Shown one piece after another: positions 51,202-53,868 of a stretch of DNA of 53,868 nt; positions within the stretch are counted from its first letter, which is position 1, and each line of letters starts with the position of its first letter. The position numbers were made by a program, and so were the translations under genes. Origin of the DNA: Trebouxia sp. TZW2008 (taxonomy: Eukaryota > Chlorophyta > Trebouxiophyceae > Trebouxiales > Trebouxiaceae); assembly GCA_002118135.1 (NCBI GenBank), contig BDIU01000391.1, positions 1 to 53,868 of the forward strand, given 5' to 3'. The notes under the pieces are model-generated. The model worked only from the letters and a program-made list of their open reading frames with translations, was not told the origin of the DNA and ran no database searches.

Positions 51202-52229
51202 TGCACAACCACTCTTTCTGCTCAACGCGTTATGGGCAACATGCACATGAGCTGTGCGCAATCTGTGTCATATCAAGCTCTTGTTTCGTTTACAAAGTCA
51301 GTTTCTCAATACATTTTTGTGACAAGGTGTTTTTGTCAACTGCCCTGAAATCATCAGCCCTGCTGTGCAAACAGACCGTCACTGGACTGCCAGCAGCATT
51401 GTCACAGCAAGAAGATTGTGTTTGCATGGCGCCTTTAGTATCAACTAGAAGCAACCTGCGCATGCCTTCTGTATCAGTGTGCTCTTGGCAGACATCTGCT
51501 TGACACTGCTGCCTCAAGCTTATGTGTGGCGCTCTGCAATCGTGACTGCTTGTGCAAGCCCTGGATCAAACTTGCAAAACACTAAACATGTTCTTTTGCA
51601 CATTGAAGCTCACATGTTGCAAATTTCAGACTTGCTGAAATTCTGCTGTGGTCTGACAACATTGTGACCATCATGCTACCATGCACGCATTGGCGACAAG
51701 ACTTGTGCGTCCTGACCTGTACATGCTGGAACATGCTGTGCAACCTGCGTTGAGAGTCAAGTTGAGACAGAAGAGCCCTCAGCCCCTGGCGAGGGGCGAT
51801 ACGGGGCGATACCCAGCTCAGTAACCCTTCCCTGCTCGGTAGAGCCAAGCCGATGCGCAAGTCTTCAGCTCGTCGGTCTCGTGCTCTCTTGTCGACGCTC
51901 GGCTGTCTTGTTTGTGATCTGTGCGCGCTCCCTTGAACTCGCAGCCCCTTCGGTCAGTTCGAAAACTGCGACCCTGATCCAGCTTCGAGCCTCGAGCAGC
52001 ACCACAACGCACGACGCTGCACACGCCACGAGGAGCTCTTTGCTACCAAATTTGAGAGGCTGCGTAGCCTCAACAATCCCGCTGAGTATTCGATATACGC
52101 GTTGGCATCTGCACGTCGGAAGGCATAGCTTTGCACTCCGCAACAAGGGCAGGCATAAACGTCGGGGGCTTGCTCACTGGCATGAGGCAGCATCTCGACG
52201 CACTCAGGACGCGAGTGTAAGCTGTTGAT
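51202..52229. other. intergenic, promoter side of Ca2+ ATPase gene
   Basis: The right part, from about 51770, is richer in CpG and lies directly upstream of the ATPase ATG, so it is probably its promoter and 5' untranslated region. A 10-base direct repeat (GGGGCGATAC, twice) sits at about 51792-51812. No exon was recognised. Confidence 0.4.
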
Positions 52230-53868
52230 ATGGAAGACGCATTTGCAAGAGACGCAGCTGAGGTGAGGCACGGCTGACTTTGACTGATCGTACCGAAAGC
52301 TCACAGCTGCGGCGAGCAGGACGATGTCAGGCTTCCTGATTTCGCAGGTGGTGAGGCTGCTGAATGTTGATCCGGAAGTTGGACTGTCTGACGCCGAAGT
52401 CTCGGAGGTAGCTGTTTGTCTTGCTCTGCCTTTCCTGCTTGGCCAAGCAATCTTTCAACAAGGCCATATGTGCAGGCTCGTGCCAAGTATGGTAGCAATG
52501 AGCAGCCAGCAGAGCAAGGTACATCTGCACAGCACCACTTGCCAATTGCCAGCAATGCTGCAGCTTGTGCAAAGCAGCATGACGTTACAAGCTGCATGGC
52601 ATGGTGCAGGAACGCCATTCTGGAAATTGGTGCTGAAGCAATTTGATGATCTGCTGGTCAAGGTCAGCATCCGCCTCTCGTCACCATGCATGCACACCTC
52701 AGTGCTTCACCAGTCATTGTACTCACTGCGCTCACACAGAGCAGTAACTTGACAGCACTCGCTCCATGTTCCATGGAGAATGCAAACGCCTTTTGCTGCA
52801 GACCTTGAGCATGCTTCAGCACTGACAGCACTGACAGCATTCTCTCGTGGTACTCACTCATTGTCTGTTGTGGACGCAAGTGCCTTTTACTGCACATCTC
52901 AATCATGCTATAGCACTCGCTGCATTTACTTACAGCACTCACTCAGTTCCTTTCAGTTACGACCAATCCGGTTGCTGCAGATCTTGGTTGTGGCAGCTGT
53001 GGTGGACTTTGCCATAGCCCTGATCAATGGAGAATCTGGCGCCAAGTAAGCCTTTCACAGAATGCTTTGCCAAGTTTTCCATGCACCCATGTTTCACAAG
53101 CAGGCTCCAATGCTTCAGTTCCCTGATCTCAACAGGCAAAGAAAGTTGTTCTGCTGCGCTGCAGTGCGTTTGTGGAGCCTGGAGTCATTGTCATGATTCT
53201 CATTGCTAACGGTATGCAGCACACAACGCACCCCTGCATTAACTCACCTCATGTTGCATGGCTTGACTGCAGCGTAGTTGATCACTTGATGTGCTTGCTA
53301 GACATATTTGATATGTGCTTTGAGCCAAAACGCCTAATGCATCACGTCTGACTACCTACTTTGGACTGTCACTTCTGTTGAATGAATGGCTTCAGTGTCT
53401 CAACTGCTGTGCAGCTACTGTGGGAGTCATCACTGAGACAAATGCTGAGAAGGCCATAGAAGAGTTAAAGGCTTACGAGGTCAGTGCAAAGTGGGGCATC
53501 CATCATCAATCTTTTGCAAATCATCATGAAATCAAGCACACTTCAAACTGCGCAGCCTCTGTCGTCAGCCTGTCTGCAGAACTGCCAGCTTAGCTTATCA
53601 GCAGTTGCGACATAATTGATGCAGGCTGCATGTTTCATTGAACAGGACCTCTCAGCTGCTCTATGCAATGCTGAACTTGCTGTATGTTCACAATATTGAG
53701 GCATCAAATCTGGCATGCTCCCCTTGATCTCGTGACACGAGGCTTGGCAAATCACATCATGCATGACATAGTTGAGGGCTTTGGCATCATTTGCAACTGT
53801 TGCAGTCTATATTGGTACCCGCCTTGCACTATGGCTGTGAGATTTGGGGTATGCACAGTCCTAGCGCA
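52230..53868 (+). CDS. P2A Ca2+ ATPase (SERCA/ECA type), 5' part
   Basis: ER-type Ca2+-pumping ATPase; only the N-terminus is inside the window. Exons in phase: 52230-52262 (ATG, MEDAFARDAAE), 52348-52407, 52476-52518, 52610-52662, 52981-53045, 53165-53211 and 53415-53479. They read VVRLLNVDPEVGLSDAEVSE, ARAKYGSNEQPAEQ, GTPFWKLVLKQFDDLLVK, ILVVAAVVDFAIALINGESG, AFVEPGVIVMILIANATVGV and TETNAEKAIEELKAYE. This is the cytoplasmic N-domain, M1, the acidic luminal loop (shorter here), M2 with the EP..I...LIANA pattern, and the start of the actuator domain. The next exon is not found in the last 390 bases, where a LINE fragment begins, so the gene has either a long intron with a LINE in it or is interrupted. 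Confidence 0.85.
53809..53868 (+). mobile_element. LINE reverse transcriptase fragment (runs off window)
   Basis: The last 60 bases read LVPALHYGCEIWGMHSPS on the plus strand, matching the LV.P.L.YG.E.WG motif at the end of LINE reverse transcriptases and the FDTLVLPIFSYA..EVWAVD segment of the LINE near 12550. It probably begins abruptly inside an intron of the Ca2+ ATPase gene. Too short to define its left end or family. Confidence 0.6.

Overview
The window is eukaryotic nuclear DNA, most likely from a green alga (Chlorophyta; a trebouxiophyte-like lineage would fit, but this is inference). Genes are split by many short GT-AG introns, with exons mostly 60-350 bases and a few over 1 kb. Gene content is plant/algal: an OPR-type ene-reductase, plant-style bZIP factors, a protein with a plastid-type presequence, a clathrin light chain, an ER-type Ca2+ ATPase, a Rubisco-LSMT-like SET protein and LINE fragments. 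All exon models were read by eye from splice motifs, reading phase and family motifs; none has transcript support.

Layout: 752-5160 (-) SET-domain methyltransferase; 6730-11509 (-) very Gln-rich nuclear-type protein, six exons in perfect phase; about 11700-12785 (-) 5'-truncated, frameshifted LINE; 13093-25130 (+) P5B-like P-type ATPase in at least 22 exons; 26037-28840 (+) small bZIP factor; 30103-31535 (+) small protein with a plastid-type presequence; 32551-35333 (-) second bZIP factor, 505 aa; 36232-36729 (+) small hypothetical gene; 37210-42793 (-) an RP2/TBCC-like domain whose exons run in phase into a clathrin light chain (one fusion gene or two adjacent genes); 43664-46602 (-) OPR/old yellow enzyme; 47348-51201 (+) protein with repeated 'YDPI..W' motifs; 52230 to the right edge (+) 5' part of a P2A (SERCA/ECA) Ca2+ ATPase, with a LINE fragment at the edge.

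The most unusual feature recurs through the window. At eight exon-intron junctions in three loci (P5B ATPase, RP2-clathrin light chain, YDP-repeat protein) the DNA spanning the splice site is tandemly duplicated, in 2 to 8 copies with units of about 60-170 bp. One copy is continuous with the exon and the decayed copies lie in the intron. The result is introns carrying rows of decoy donors or acceptors, as if introns here grow, or may be born, by tandem duplication of exon edges.

Other points of interest: the P5B-like ATPase keeps its phosphorylation and hinge motifs but lacks the PPxLP motif in M4 and uses two GC-AG introns; the RP2-like domain has Gln where RP2 has its GAP arginine finger; one bZIP has Lys in place of the near-invariant DNA-contacting Asn.
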